Positions 54,820 through 64,000 of a DNA stretch of 64,000 nt are shown here, piece by piece. Origin of the DNA: Tautonia marina (GTDB taxonomy: Bacteria > Planctomycetota > Planctomycetia > Isosphaerales > Isosphaeraceae); assembly GCF_009177065.1 (NCBI RefSeq), contig NZ_WEZF01000009.1:62001-126000 (forward strand), read 5' to 3'. Within the stretch, counting starts at the first letter, position 1. Each line of letters opens with the position of its first letter. The position numbers were made by a program, and so were the translations under genes. The notes under the pieces are model-generated. The model saw only the letters and a list, made by a program, of their open reading frames with translations. It made no database searches and was not told where the DNA came from.

Positions 54820-55575
54820 TCAACCCAGCCGGATCTCCGACCGAACACCCCTCACATCCATCTCATACTCAATGCCCACGATCGGTGGGCGGCTATAAAA
54901 CCAGCGGACCCCGTGAATCGCCGCCGCTCCCATCCGCTTCAGAATTACGTCCGGCAGCAGCTCCACCGCCGGATGAACCGTGTACACATCCGCGGCGGTC
55001 ACCCCGTCCCAACCCACCCCCAGCCCTCGGAGGCGCTCCTCCATCAGGTCCATCACGAACCTCGCCTTCTCGGCAATCGCATCGGCATCGGTTTCGCCCC
55101 GCCGAACAATCGCCGACTCTTCCAAGATCCCCTCGGGCAGTTCTCCCGCCCCGGCCACCACAAAGGTCGGCGGCAGCGATCGCTCGCACGCCCTGGTATA
55201 CGAGAATCCGTAGAACGACGGCGACTCGGGCGCTTCGACCTCCGGAGCCACGTTGGTCCTCGCCACCGGATTCACGTCGCCCACGAACACGCCCCACTCA
55301 TTCAAAACCGCTGCATACGACGCATTGAACGCCGCAAACCCGTCGAAGCTGAACGGCCGGGGCGATCGCAGCTCGATCCCGCACACCGCCGTCACCGGCC
55401 GACCTTCCTGCGCCAGATGTTCCCGAATCCGTGCGAATCCCTCCGTCTCGGGCAACGGACGCTCCAGCGTCACATGCACAATCTCGAATCCTTCAGCCGA
55501 GACAACCCCTCGCGAGTACGGTGCAATTCCCGGCAATACGCGATACCCGCCGGTTGGATGGTTCAGCAATGACAT
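54820..55575 (-). CDS. RidA/YjgF-like protein (tentative)
   Basis: A 251-residue cytosolic protein. Features such as YSRGVVSAEGFEIVHVTLER near the N-terminus, FAAFNASYAAVLNEWGVF and NPVARTNVAPEVEAPESPSF resemble enlarged RidA-like enzymes, in which Arg acts on imine or carbonyl intermediates. GWDGVTAADVYTVHPAVELL in the second half supports the same fold. I assign the family only tentatively. The ATG leading MSLLNHPTGGYR has a weak ribosome binding site; 23 residues encoded upstream in the same frame look non-coding. It is followed by the convergent deaminase gene. Confidence 0.6.
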   Translation of the reverse strand: MSLLNHPTGGYRVLPGIAPYSRGVVSAEGFEIVHVTLERPLPETEGFARIREHLAQEGRPVTAVCGIELRSPRPFSFDGFAAFNASYAAVLNEWGVFVGDVNPVARTNVAPEVEAPESPSFYGFSYTRACERSLPPTFVVAGAGELPEGILEESAIVRRGETDADAIAEKARFVMDLMEERLRGLGVGWDGVTAADVYTVHPAVELLPDVILKRMGAAAIHGVRWFYSRPPIVGIEYEMDVRGVRSEIRLG

Positions 55576-55720
55576 GAGCAACGGTTCCAGGCTGAGACGA
55601 CACGGGCCAGTCGAGGAACCCGCTCGGCTCCTCGTGCTCGCCAAGTCTACCCCGATCCCGTCTCCCCGTCAGCAGACGCCCCACCCTCAACACGCAGGCC
55701 CCCGCCAGGCAACCACCGCG

Positions 55721-57136
55721 CTACCCGAGCATTCCCAGCACCGGCTCCCCATCGCTCGCTCGATGCTGCCGACCCAGCCGATCCGTAATCAGTGTCGCCG
55801 GCTCGATCCCGAGCAGGTGCAGTACCGTCGCCTGAAGATCCGGCGGCGACACGGGCGAATCGACCACCTCTCCCGCGTGCGCATCGGTGGCACCAAACAC
55901 GGAACCACCCCGAACCCCGCCACCGGCGGCCAACACGGTATAGGCGTGCGGCCAGTGGTCTCGGCCGTTGCCGTCGGTCGCCGCGTTCATCACCACCTGA
56001 CCCACCCGGGGCGTCCGGCCAAACTCCCCCATCACCACCACCAGCGTTTCCTCCAGCAACCCCCGCGCCGAGAGGTCTTCCAGCAACGACGAAAGAGCCT
56101 GATCCAGGGGCGGGAGCAGCCGATCGCGCAGCGAACCGAAGTTGTCTTGATGCGTGTCCCAGAACGGCGATTTCACATCGCTGCCGTCATCGTGCCAGTT
56201 CACCTGCACCAACCGCGTCCCGGCCTCGACCAGTCGCCGAGCCAGCAGCAACCCCTGACCAAACGGGTGACGACCATACCGCTCCCGGATCGGCTCGGGC
56301 TCCTCGTTCAGCCGAAAGGCCCGCCGAACCCCCGTCGAGCCGATCAGGGCAAACGCTCGCTTCACCAGTTGATCGCGCACCTCTCCCTGTGCCGCCAGAT
56401 GATCGAGCCGCGCATCGAGCCGCGCCAGCAACCGCTTACGCCCCTCGATCCGACCCGGCCCAACCTCGGCCGGCATCGTCATCACATCCGGCTCAAAGTC
56501 GAGCCCCTCCGCCGACGACGACCGGACCAGCCACGGATCAAACGCCGATCCCAGAAATCCGCCTCGCTCCCCCGCATACGCATCGGGCAGATCGTTAAAT
56601 CGGTTCCAGCGCGGCAGCGTCACCGCGGCCGGTGCCCCGTCGGCCCGAGGCGCAAGATGACTGATCAGGGCCCCCGGTCCGGGAAAATCCTCTGGTGTCG
56701 GCGGCGCATCCAGATCGGGACGTGAGTGCTTCTTCCCCGTCAGCATGTAATACACCCCCCAACCATGACGAGGGTGTTCATGCCGCATCGACCGGATCAA
56801 GCAGAAGTCCTCCGACCGCTTCGCCAAGCGAGGAAGATGCTCGCACAGATCCATCCCCGGCGTCGCCGTCGCAATCGGCCGAAACTCCCCCCGAATCTGC
56901 TCGGGAGCCTCGGGCTTGAGATCATACATGTCGATCTGACTCGGCCCGCCGAACAGATAAATCAGCACACACGACTTCGCCCGGCCAAAGCTCCCCGGCG
57001 CAGCCGCCGAACACTCCCCCCGACCCAGCAGTTGGGGCAGGCCCAACCCCAGGGCCGTCAGCCCCCCAATCCGGAGGACGTCACGACGTCGGGGACCATC
57101 ACACGCCCGATGTGAGTTGCCGAGGATGCGAAACAT
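55721..57136 (-). CDS. DUF1501 domain-containing Tat-exported protein
   Basis: A 471-residue protein of the DUF1501 family, abundant in planctomycetes and distantly related to sulfatases and alkaline phosphatase. The twin-arginine-type signal is PRRRDVLRIGGLTALGLGLP. Family blocks are SCVLIYLFGGPSQIDMYDLK, FRPIATATPGMDLCEHLPRL, RSMRHEHPRHGWGVYYMLTG, and near the end VVVMGEFGRTPRVGQVVMN and GRDHWPHAYTVL. DUF1501 genes normally follow a PSCyt/PSD1 gene; here none is next to it, so it is an orphan member. AAGGTG seven bases before the ATG supports this start. hemB lies 51 bases upstream on the same strand. Confidence 0.93.
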   Translation of the reverse strand: MFRILGNSHRACDGPRRRDVLRIGGLTALGLGLPQLLGRGECSAAAPGSFGRAKSCVLIYLFGGPSQIDMYDLKPEAPEQIRGEFRPIATATPGMDLCEHLPRLAKRSEDFCLIRSMRHEHPRHGWGVYYMLTGKKHSRPDLDAPPTPEDFPGPGALISHLAPRADGAPAAVTLPRWNRFNDLPDAYAGERGGFLGSAFDPWLVRSSSAEGLDFEPDVMTMPAEVGPGRIEGRKRLLARLDARLDHLAAQGEVRDQLVKRAFALIGSTGVRRAFRLNEEPEPIRERYGRHPFGQGLLLARRLVEAGTRLVQVNWHDDGSDVKSPFWDTHQDNFGSLRDRLLPPLDQALSSLLEDLSARGLLEETLVVVMGEFGRTPRVGQVVMNAATDGNGRDHWPHAYTVLAAGGGVRGGSVFGATDAHAGEVVDSPVSPPDLQATVLHLLGIEPATLITDRLGRQHRASDGEPVLGMLG

Positions 57137-57187
57137 ATCCACGCACCTTACCGAGACAACACGCCCCGCACAACCGCCTTGAATCGC

Positions 57188-58351
<1,164 letters not shown>

Positions 58352-58392
58352 TCATCACACGTCACCACATTAGACACAATCATACAAACCGA

Positions 58393-59205
58393 TTAGACCG
58401 CCACAAGATCATCCGCTCGCGACCGCTTAACCCGCTTCCGGGCCATCACGCCCGCCAGGCCGGTCAGGCCCAGACCAAGAATGATCACGCTGCTCGGTTC
58501 CGGAATCGTCCCCAGGTCCCCTCGAATGTCCGAGGCGACGATCCGGAAGTTATCCATCGCCGCGTAACCCCCATCCAGCAGGTCAATTTGAATCGTCACC
58601 TTGCCATTCGTGGATTGCGAGGCATTCAGCGGCAGCAAGATTGTCGTCCAGTCAAAGACCGACCGCGCCGAGGCCGTCCCCGACGCCTCAATCTGATCCA
58701 AAATCGTCCCGTTGCCGAACAAGCCGTTCGCTCCCGAGGGGTTGTCATAGAGCGTGAACCGGAAGACCGGCACCGCCCCCGGCGACACAAAGGGACCACC
58801 CCAGGCGCTCAGGTCGATACTCGATACCGTGAGCTGGAAATTCAGGTACTGGCGGCCCCCCGTGTCGAACGAAAGGCCCAGCAAATCGTTCTCATAGCTC
58901 GACAACATCCCCAGCGTGTAGTTGCCTCCGATCCCCGACGGGTCGGAGTAGCCGGTCCCAAACGCCTGGTTGCCGGTAATCAGCAACGTTTCGACCGTGT
59001 TTCGCTGGGCAAACTGAAAGCCGGGCGGCTGATCGCCATAAAGCTGATTCACCTGCCGGAAAATATTCACATCCGCCCCATCGTTCCGGAAGTTGGTGGG
59101 GTTCTCAAAATCCTGCACATACAAAATTTCCGCCGATTCTGCCGAGCACGCCAACCCCAGCACCATCACCACACCGAGCAGCGTGCCGAACCTTTTGGAA
59201 TCCAT
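58393..59205 (-). CDS. PEP-CTERM sorting domain-containing secreted protein
   Basis: A 270-residue exported protein. It has a signal peptide (GTLLGVVMVLGLACSAESA), a beta-rich mature region (about 26-230) with FENPTNFRNDG and FQLTVSSIDLSAWGG, and the C-terminal PEP-CTERM tripartite signal: TIPEPSSV, a hydrophobic helix IILGLGLTGLAGVMA and a basic end RKRVKRSR. Such proteins are recognised and cut by an exosortase (EpsH type) and placed on the cell surface, often with an exopolysaccharide. No exosortase is in the window. The mature part resembles generic lectin-like jelly-roll domains; I cannot name a ligand. Confidence 0.9.
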   Translation of the reverse strand: MDSKRFGTLLGVVMVLGLACSAESAEILYVQDFENPTNFRNDGADVNIFRQVNQLYGDQPPGFQFAQRNTVETLLITGNQAFGTGYSDPSGIGGNYTLGMLSSYENDLLGLSFDTGGRQYLNFQLTVSSIDLSAWGGPFVSPGAVPVFRFTLYDNPSGANGLFGNGTILDQIEASGTASARSVFDWTTILLPLNASQSTNGKVTIQIDLLDGGYAAMDNFRIVASDIRGDLGTIPEPSSVIILGLGLTGLAGVMARKRVKRSRADDLVAV

Positions 59206-59525
59206 GATGTCTGTTCGCCTCGAACAAAAGAATCAGGAAGGGGGGGGAACCACGCAGCGAGAGGAGAACGAACCTCCCTCATTCGTTCTAACGATCGCAA
59301 TGAACACGCCTCCGTGCTCGCTCGCTTCGTTCTCCCGCCCTGATCACAGAAATCCCCTCGATCCTCGCCCGAAAACCACCCAACCTTCCCGATCGTTCGA
59401 TTTTTCCACAATTAAGCCTCTTCCCATTCCCGATGATCTTAACGGAGGAACCAGTCTCTCCCGCCTCCGAACCAATACCCAAGCAATCACCCATTGAATC
59501 ACCCCCTTGAGCTGGAGTTTCCCTC
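59206..59525. other. Divergent intergenic region upstream of the PEP-CTERM gene
   Basis: This 320-base region separates the divergent PEP-CTERM gene and the next gene and holds no coding frame. It contains an 8-bp inverted repeat, described separately, and a few AT-rich stretches near 59400 where promoters may lie. Confidence 0.5.
59265..59289. promoter_or_regulatory. Inverted repeat upstream of the PEP-CTERM gene, putative operator
   Basis: AGAACGAA, nine bases and TTCGTTCT are perfectly inverted, 60 to 85 bases before the PEP-CTERM start codon. The spacing suits a dimeric regulator on one DNA face; alternatively the repeat may form an RNA hairpin in the leader. Confidence 0.35.
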
Positions 59526-60623
59526 ATGGCCGCCGCCACCGTGAAGCAACAGATCGCCAACCGCCTGAACGCGCTCCTGTCCACCGGCCCGAAATCGAAC
59601 GAAGGCAAGGACCGATCGAGCCAGAACGCCCGGACCCACGGCCTGTCTCGCCTCGGCACCCGCCCCCCCGCCGATCTGGCCGCCGCCATCGACGAGCGAA
59701 CCAAGCTCTGGCGCGAGGACTACCGACCCCTCGGCCTCGCCCAGCAATGGCACTTCGATCGCCTCTGCGCCGAGTCGGTCCGCCTCGAATTCTGCGAGGC
59801 CCGCATCTCCGCCGCCCGCGCCGAGCGGGCCCAGCGCGCCTCCGAATCCTGGGACGACGACCAGGCCGCCGCCATCGCCAGGGAGGCCGCCGCGCTGTCC
59901 CATCGCCCCGAGGTCATCCAGCCTCGCCTGCTCCAGTCGCGCCACGGCGTCCTCTGGCTTCTGGAGCGCTGGGACGAGGTGCTCGACTCCCTCAACCGTC
60001 ACGAAGGCTGGACCCGAGACACCTGGAACCTCGCCCTCGACCTGCTCGGCGTCTCGATTCCGGCGCGAGACGGTTCCGGCCCCTGGGACCTCGACCCCGA
60101 AGACAAGACCGAGGCCCCCGGCCTCGACCTCGTGGCCCGATCGACCGCCGCCCTCCGCGAGCGCCTCGACGACTCTCTCAACGCCCGAGACGAGCGTGCC
60201 CAGAGCAACGCCGCGCTCGGCCTCGATGCCGACGATCCCCCCGCCCTCCGCCTCCTCGAACGCTACGCCGCCGACGCCCGACGCCGCATCCTTCACGCCT
60301 CCAATGAGTTACGCCGCCTTCAGGCCCTCGACGCCCGTGCTTCGGCCACGCCCCAGCATCCTCCCGGCCCCCGACCCGAGCGTGCCTCTCGCCCGCAGCA
60401 TCCCGAGCCAACCGCCGATCCGGCTCCCCGCTCAGCGTCGATCGACGCGCCCTCCGGCCCCCCGATCGCCCCGCCCTCACCGGCGCGAAACGAACCCGTT
60501 GCCGTGGCCTCCTCGGCCCCCGAGTCCCGAGGCGGCGCGCTCCGAAACGTCCTGCCGAACCGTTCCGCGACGCTCAATCGCCGTGCCCGACGAGCCCTCG
60601 CCGCCGCGGCCCGGCGGTCCTGA
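59526..60623 (+). CDS. Conserved planctomycete protein of unknown function (GPK.EGK..SS.NA motif)
   Basis: A 365-residue protein of unknown function without signal peptide or membrane helix. The N-terminus has RLNALLSTGPKSNEGKDRSS followed by QNARTHGLS. This is a form of the STGPKTPEGKARSSQNALKHGL motif that opens a family common in planctomycetes and acidobacteria. The central part (about 60-260) is helical and rich in Arg, Glu and Leu. The last 100 residues are Pro/Ala/Ser-rich low complexity ending in a basic segment (RRARRALAAAARRS). The basic N- and C-termini suggest DNA or RNA binding, which is only a guess. A weak GGAG before the ATG supports the start. Confidence 0.75.
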   Translation: MAAATVKQQIANRLNALLSTGPKSNEGKDRSSQNARTHGLSRLGTRPPADLAAAIDERTKLWREDYRPLGLAQQWHFDRLCAESVRLEFCEARISAARAERAQRASESWDDDQAAAIAREAAALSHRPEVIQPRLLQSRHGVLWLLERWDEVLDSLNRHEGWTRDTWNLALDLLGVSIPARDGSGPWDLDPEDKTEAPGLDLVARSTAALRERLDDSLNARDERAQSNAALGLDADDPPALRLLERYAADARRRILHASNELRRLQALDARASATPQHPPGPRPERASRPQHPEPTADPAPRSASIDAPSGPPIAPPSPARNEPVAVASSAPESRGGALRNVLPNRSATLNRRARRALAAAARRS

Positions 60624-60821
60624 GCCCGCTTCCTCTTCATGATTCGAACCGCGGGGCCTCACTTCGGGTTCCCCAGCGTTCGCCGTCCGCGCCGGGGCTG
60701 TCACTGGCCATCGGCTTGACGCTTGGAACCTCGACCGAGAACAATATGGCCGCTTGCCCGACCGTCCCGCTCTTCGGCATCCCCGATCGCTCCCGTCTCC
60801 AACCTCAACGAAGGCCCGCCG

Positions 60822-61757
60822 ATGCCCCCCGTGCCGACCTCCCGCCGCCTCGACCTCAAGGGAGTGCTCGGGGTCACGCTCTGCTGTGCCCTCTGGGGAG
60901 GCAACGCCGTCGCCGTCAAGTACTCGGTCCCCGACATTCCTCCCTTCGGCTGTGCAGCCTTCCGGTTCCTGATCGGCTTACCGGTGGTCGCCTCGGTCTG
61001 CCGGATCATGGGCCAGCCGATGTGGGTCGAGCGGCGGCACACCAGGCTCCTGATCGCGCATTCCCTGATCACCGTCCTGCAAATCGGCACCTTCAACCTG
61101 GGCACCGGTCTGAGCCTGGCCGGCCGGTCGTCAGTCTTCATCAACGTACACCCCTTGATCGTCGCCCCTCTGTCGTGGCTCTTGCTCGGCGAGCGGCTCG
61201 GAAGGCAAGGCGTCATGGGCCTGATCGCGGCGGCCCTCGGGGTCACCGTCCTGCTTTCCACGGCCGTTCAGGCAGGCGGCAACCTGACCGGAGACGCCAT
61301 CGTCCTGCTCTCCGGCATGATCTTTGGCGCCCAGACGGTCGCCCAGAAGTGGACCTTTCCCATCATCCGACCGGCCACCTTGCTGTTCACGCAGTACGTC
61401 CTGGCCATCCCCATGTTCTTCGCCATCAGCGCGGTCTTCGAGGGGTTCGACACCTACCAGTTCACCCCCGGCGCCCTCTGGGGCCTGCTCTATCAAGGGC
61501 TGGCCGTCTCGGGGGTGGTTTTCACGGTCTGGATGTTGCTGCTCTCCCGATACCCGGCCAACCGGATCGCCACCCTTGCCTTTATGACCCCGCTGTTCGG
61601 CATCGCCGCCGGCACCCTCGTCCGGGGCGAGCCCTTCCGCTGGGAACTGGTGGTCGCCGGCGTTCTGGTCGGCTGCGGCATCTACCTGGTCTCCCGAGAG
61701 CGGTTCGAGCACCGCCAGTCCCCCGCGCTCGCCCTTCCGGGAGAAGACGCCCCTTAA
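60822..61757 (+). CDS. EamA/DMT family transporter
   Basis: A 311-residue inner-membrane protein with ten predicted helices in two EamA halves. The first begins GVLGVTLCCALWGGNAVAVK, which carries the typical LxWGxN motif. The first half ends with ERLGRQGVMGLIAAALGVTVL, and the second with GEPFRWELVVAGVLVGCGIY. Members export amino acids, nucleosides or other small metabolites; the substrate is unknown. AAGG seven bases before the ATG supports this start over one 99 bases upstream. It is followed by a Tat-exported protein gene. Confidence 0.92.
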   Translation: MPPVPTSRRLDLKGVLGVTLCCALWGGNAVAVKYSVPDIPPFGCAAFRFLIGLPVVASVCRIMGQPMWVERRHTRLLIAHSLITVLQIGTFNLGTGLSLAGRSSVFINVHPLIVAPLSWLLLGERLGRQGVMGLIAAALGVTVLLSTAVQAGGNLTGDAIVLLSGMIFGAQTVAQKWTFPIIRPATLLFTQYVLAIPMFFAISAVFEGFDTYQFTPGALWGLLYQGLAVSGVVFTVWMLLLSRYPANRIATLAFMTPLFGIAAGTLVRGEPFRWELVVAGVLVGCGIYLVSRERFEHRQSPALALPGEDAP

Positions 61758-61949
61758 CCCTTCCCGGCGATTCTTGGAGAAACAAGGGACTAGCCCCAGG
61801 CCTCCTGGCGCCTTCTGATAGCAGAGGGGAACCCCGCGTTCTCTCCCGAGCCGCCGACGCGGCCCGAGGGATTCCCCAAGACGGCCCGGCACGAACGACC
61901 GCGACCCGCCGGACCACTCCCGCGGCACCTGATCGAGACGAGGCCCGCC

Positions 61950-63479
61950 ATGACGCTTCCGAATCCGACGCCACCGAACCGCTCTCGCCGAACGTTCCTC
62001 CAGTCGGCCTCGGCCGTCGGCCTGGGGGCCGGCCTCGGCCCCTGGGCGACGCTCGGCGCGATCACCCCGGCCCGAGCCGCCGAGATGAGCCTCGAACCCG
62101 AGGCCGTCCGCTACCGCCCCGAGATCGAGCCGGTCGTCCGATGGATCGAGGAAACCCCTCGCGACGAGGCCCTCAACGTGGCCGTCGCGCAGCTGAACGC
62201 CGGCCTCTCCTACCGCGACCTGTTCGCCGGGCTCTTCCTGGCCGGCATCCGGAACATCAAGCCCCGGCCCGTCGGCTTCAAGTTCCACGCGGTCATGGTG
62301 ATGAACTCGGCTCACCTGCTCGGCCAGACGGCCCCGGTCGAGGACCGCCTGCTCCCGATGTTCTGGGCGCTCGACAACTTCAAGTCGTCGCAGGCCCAGG
62401 ACGTTCAGGAAGGGGACTGGACCCTCTCGAAGGTCGATGAGGCCCACCTCCCCAGCCCTTCCCGAGCCGTCGCCGAGTTGCGAACCGCCTTTGACGCCTG
62501 GGACGCCGACGCCGCCGACACCGCCACCGCTGCCGTCGCCCGCTACTCCGGGGCCGCCGAGGCGATGGAGCCCTTCTGGCACTGCGCCGTCCGAGACTGG
62601 CGGAACATCGGCCACAAGCCGATCTTCGCCATGCAGTGCTGGCGGACCCTCCAGGCGATCGGCTGGGAACATGCCGAGCCGGTCCTCCGCTCCCTTTCCT
62701 ACGGCATTCTCGACACCCAGGACGGCTCCGCCTCGGCCGAAGGGCCTTATGAGGCGAACCTCGAACTGGCCCGGTCAATCCGCTCCGACTGGGCCCTCGG
62801 CCGCCGCGATCCCGGCGCGACCGAAACCCTGCTCGACGCCATCCGCTCCAGCGCTCCCGAACAGGCCAGCGCCGAGGCCGCCCGATTGCTCAACGAAGGG
62901 ATCGCCCCCGAATCCCTCTGGGATGCTGTCATCCTCGCCGGCAGCGAGCTGCTCGTCCGAGAGCCGGGCATCATTCCCCTGCACGCCGTCACCGCGGCCA
63001 ATGCTCTGCACTACATCTCCGGTGCGGCCGCCGATCCGACCACTCGCGTACTGGCCTTGCTCCAGGGTGCCGGTTGGGTCCCCTTGTTCCGCAGGCGGAT
63101 GAACCTCGACGCCTCTCCGGTTCTCACCTCGATGGAACCGATCGCCCCCGACGGCTCCGGCGACGAGGCGATCGCCCAGATCTTCGAGGCCATCAGCGAT
63201 GACCACCGCCGCGCCGCCGCCTTGATCCTCGGCTATTTCGAGCAGGGCGGCTCGTCCGACGCCCTGTTTGCCGCCACCCGCCACTCCATCTTCCGCAAAG
63301 GCCGCGACAGCCACGACTACAAGTACGGCGCCGCCGCCTGGGAAGAACACCATCTCGCTTCCGATCCCCGCTGGCAGCCCGCCATCGCCGCCGCGATCGT
63401 CGGCAAGATCCCCGGCTCCGGCACGACCGACAGCCCCTTGATGCGCCGCGCCCAGGAAGCCGTCGCCCGGCTGGGATAA
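61950..63479 (+). CDS. Tat-exported protein of unknown function, His-rich conserved blocks
   Basis: A 509-residue protein with a twin-arginine signal (NRSRRTFLQSASAVGLGAGL, cleaved near PARAAE). The mature protein is almost entirely helical and contains repeated His-bearing blocks: PVGFKFHAVMVMNSAH, PFWHCAVRDWRNIGHKPIFA, LHAVTAANALHYISGAA and ATRHSIFRKGRDSHDYKYGA. Their spacing suggests a metal or heme site, but no CxxCH is present, and Tat export would allow folding with cofactor before export. I recall similar uncharacterised proteins in planctomycetes but no named family. A GC-rich stem-loop follows 15 bases after the stop. Confidence 0.72.
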   Translation: MTLPNPTPPNRSRRTFLQSASAVGLGAGLGPWATLGAITPARAAEMSLEPEAVRYRPEIEPVVRWIEETPRDEALNVAVAQLNAGLSYRDLFAGLFLAGIRNIKPRPVGFKFHAVMVMNSAHLLGQTAPVEDRLLPMFWALDNFKSSQAQDVQEGDWTLSKVDEAHLPSPSRAVAELRTAFDAWDADAADTATAAVARYSGAAEAMEPFWHCAVRDWRNIGHKPIFAMQCWRTLQAIGWEHAEPVLRSLSYGILDTQDGSASAEGPYEANLELARSIRSDWALGRRDPGATETLLDAIRSSAPEQASAEAARLLNEGIAPESLWDAVILAGSELLVREPGIIPLHAVTAANALHYISGAAADPTTRVLALLQGAGWVPLFRRRMNLDASPVLTSMEPIAPDGSGDEAIAQIFEAISDDHRRAAALILGYFEQGGSSDALFAATRHSIFRKGRDSHDYKYGAAAWEEHHLASDPRWQPAIAAAIVGKIPGSGTTDSPLMRRAQEAVARLG

Positions 63480-63493
63480 TGCGCAGAGAATCT

Positions 63494-63522
63494 CCCTCTC
63501 CCCGGCTGGATCGGGGAGAGGG
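63494..63522 (+). terminator. GC-rich stem-loop terminator
   Basis: CCCTCTCCCC and GGGGAGAGGG form a perfect 10-bp stem with a nine-base loop, just after the Tat-exported protein gene. The sequence after it has only scattered T. Confidence 0.55.
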
Positions 63523-63532
63523 GCTCTTGAGC

Positions 63533-63562
63533 CACGGATGAAACACGGATGGAACACGGATG
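63533..63562. repeat. Three tandem copies of an 11-base unit containing CACGGATG
   Basis: CACGGATG occurs at 63533, 63544 and 63555, each 11 bases apart, with intervening AAA/GAA. Such short repeats are often seen in planctomycete intergenic DNA next to GxxExxY genes; that association is from memory. Confidence 0.6.
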
Positions 63563-63654
63563 AGGGAAGGGAAAGAGAGAGGGGGAAAATGGAGAAGTTC
63601 AGAGAAAAGATCGATCGAGATCGGTTTCCAGGAGGGACCAAGATGTCATAGAGT

Positions 63655-64000
63655 TCAATACACAAGGCGACGGAACTCGACCTTGGCTCGACCGAAGTTG
63701 ATCAATAGACCGACCTTGATCCCGGTGGCTTTCAGTTCGTTGAGCAGTTGCGGTTCATCTTCGGGGTTGTAGTTTTTGGCGACTTTGAGTTCGACAATGA
63801 CTCGGTCTTCCACAATAGAGATCCGCCTGATAATCACCAACGAGAACTCCTTTGTAACTCACCTTGATCTTCGCTTCGAGTTCCGCCTTGATCTTCCTCT
63901 TGATCAACTCCACCTGCATCGCCTTCTGATAAACCTTTTCTAAAAACCCATATCCCAACACTCGGTACACTTCAAACGCTGAACCAATAATCTTTTTTGT
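63655..64000 (-). pseudogene. GxxExxY-family gene, frameshifted and cut by the right window edge
   Basis: The start lies beyond the edge. The first frame reads IGSAFEVYRVLGYGFLEKVY, which carries the defining GxxExxY-type motif (GFLEKVY), and continues to KGVLVGDYQADLY. Near 63815 the frame changes: the following frame reads VEDRVIVELKVAKNYNPEDE and ends in KVGLLINFGRAKVEFRRLVY, the normal end of the family. One base too many (or two too few) around TCTATTGTGG breaks the gene; a sequencing error is possible. The family resembles PD-(D/E)xK nucleases, and its function is unclear. The region is more AT-rich than its surroundings, consistent with transfer. Confidence 0.85.

Noticed and set aside
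59400-59410. TTTTTCCACA, similar to a DnaA box
   Set aside because: It is a single imperfect copy with no cluster or AT-rich unwinding region, so there is no case for a replication origin even though yidC-mnmE often lie near one.
63800-63830. Programmed frameshift in the GxxExxY gene
   Set aside because: No slippery heptamer or downstream structure is visible at the junction; a mutation or sequencing error is simpler.

Overview
The window is high-GC chromosomal DNA from a planctomycete, most likely an Isosphaeraceae-like member of Planctomycetota. The pointers are families concentrated in that phylum: a PSCyt1/PSCyt2/PSD1 protein, a DUF1592-type giant protein paired with a DUF1552 protein, a DUF1501 protein, a sulfatase, a PEP-CTERM protein and twin-arginine signals. 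No CRISPR array, transposase, rRNA or prophage was seen. The genus is inference.

Layout. 1-5.7 kb: the 5' part of a PSCyt/PSD gene and a secreted S9 peptidase, both on the minus strand. 6-11.2 kb: M32 carboxypeptidase, a glycosyltransferase/methyltransferase pair and a membrane Ser/Thr kinase. 11.2-22.4 kb (minus): a kinase-like/P-loop fusion, gamma-glutamyltransferase, two tandem secreted coiled-coil paralogues, a ribokinase-like sugar kinase, MnmE, YidC and a phosphoesterase. 22.6-27.7 kb: TsaB, a methyltransferase, glucose-6-phosphate dehydrogenase, then a second phosphoesterase and a CPBP protease on the minus strand.

28.0-37.8 kb is the most coherent block, a terminal oxidase operon on the plus strand: diheme cytochrome c lipoprotein, coxB, coxA, heme A synthase, heme O synthase, coxC, a subunit IV-like protein, a SCO-DUF420 fusion and a small Cys-x-x-Cys membrane protein. 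It encodes the electron donor, oxidase core, both heme-tailoring enzymes and probable copper assembly factors. A good sigma70-type promoter lies about 200 bases upstream of the first gene. Subunit III carries an inserted domain that reads like the C-terminal domain of ribosomal protein bL12, and subunit II has a long periplasmic extension. These are the most unusual features of the window.

37.9-41.7 kb: pyrF, a self-contained tRNA-Pro(GGG) transcription unit, a DUF6629 membrane protein and a sulfatase. 42.0-49.8 kb: the DUF1592/DUF1552 pair and a CehA/McbA-like PHP-domain protein. 50-58.2 kb: a Na+/Ca2+ antiporter, cupin, LssY_C protein, PcfJ-like protein, FCY1-like cytosine deaminase, a RidA-like protein, a DUF1501 protein and hemB. 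58.4-64 kb: a PEP-CTERM protein, an uncharacterised protein, an EamA transporter, a Tat-exported protein of unknown function, and at the right edge a more AT-rich, frameshifted GxxExxY gene preceded by short tandem repeats.

Many genes have long open frames on the opposite strand because of the high third-position GC. These were treated as shadows. Start sites were chosen from Shine-Dalgarno-like sequences and family N-termini, and several use GTG or TTG.
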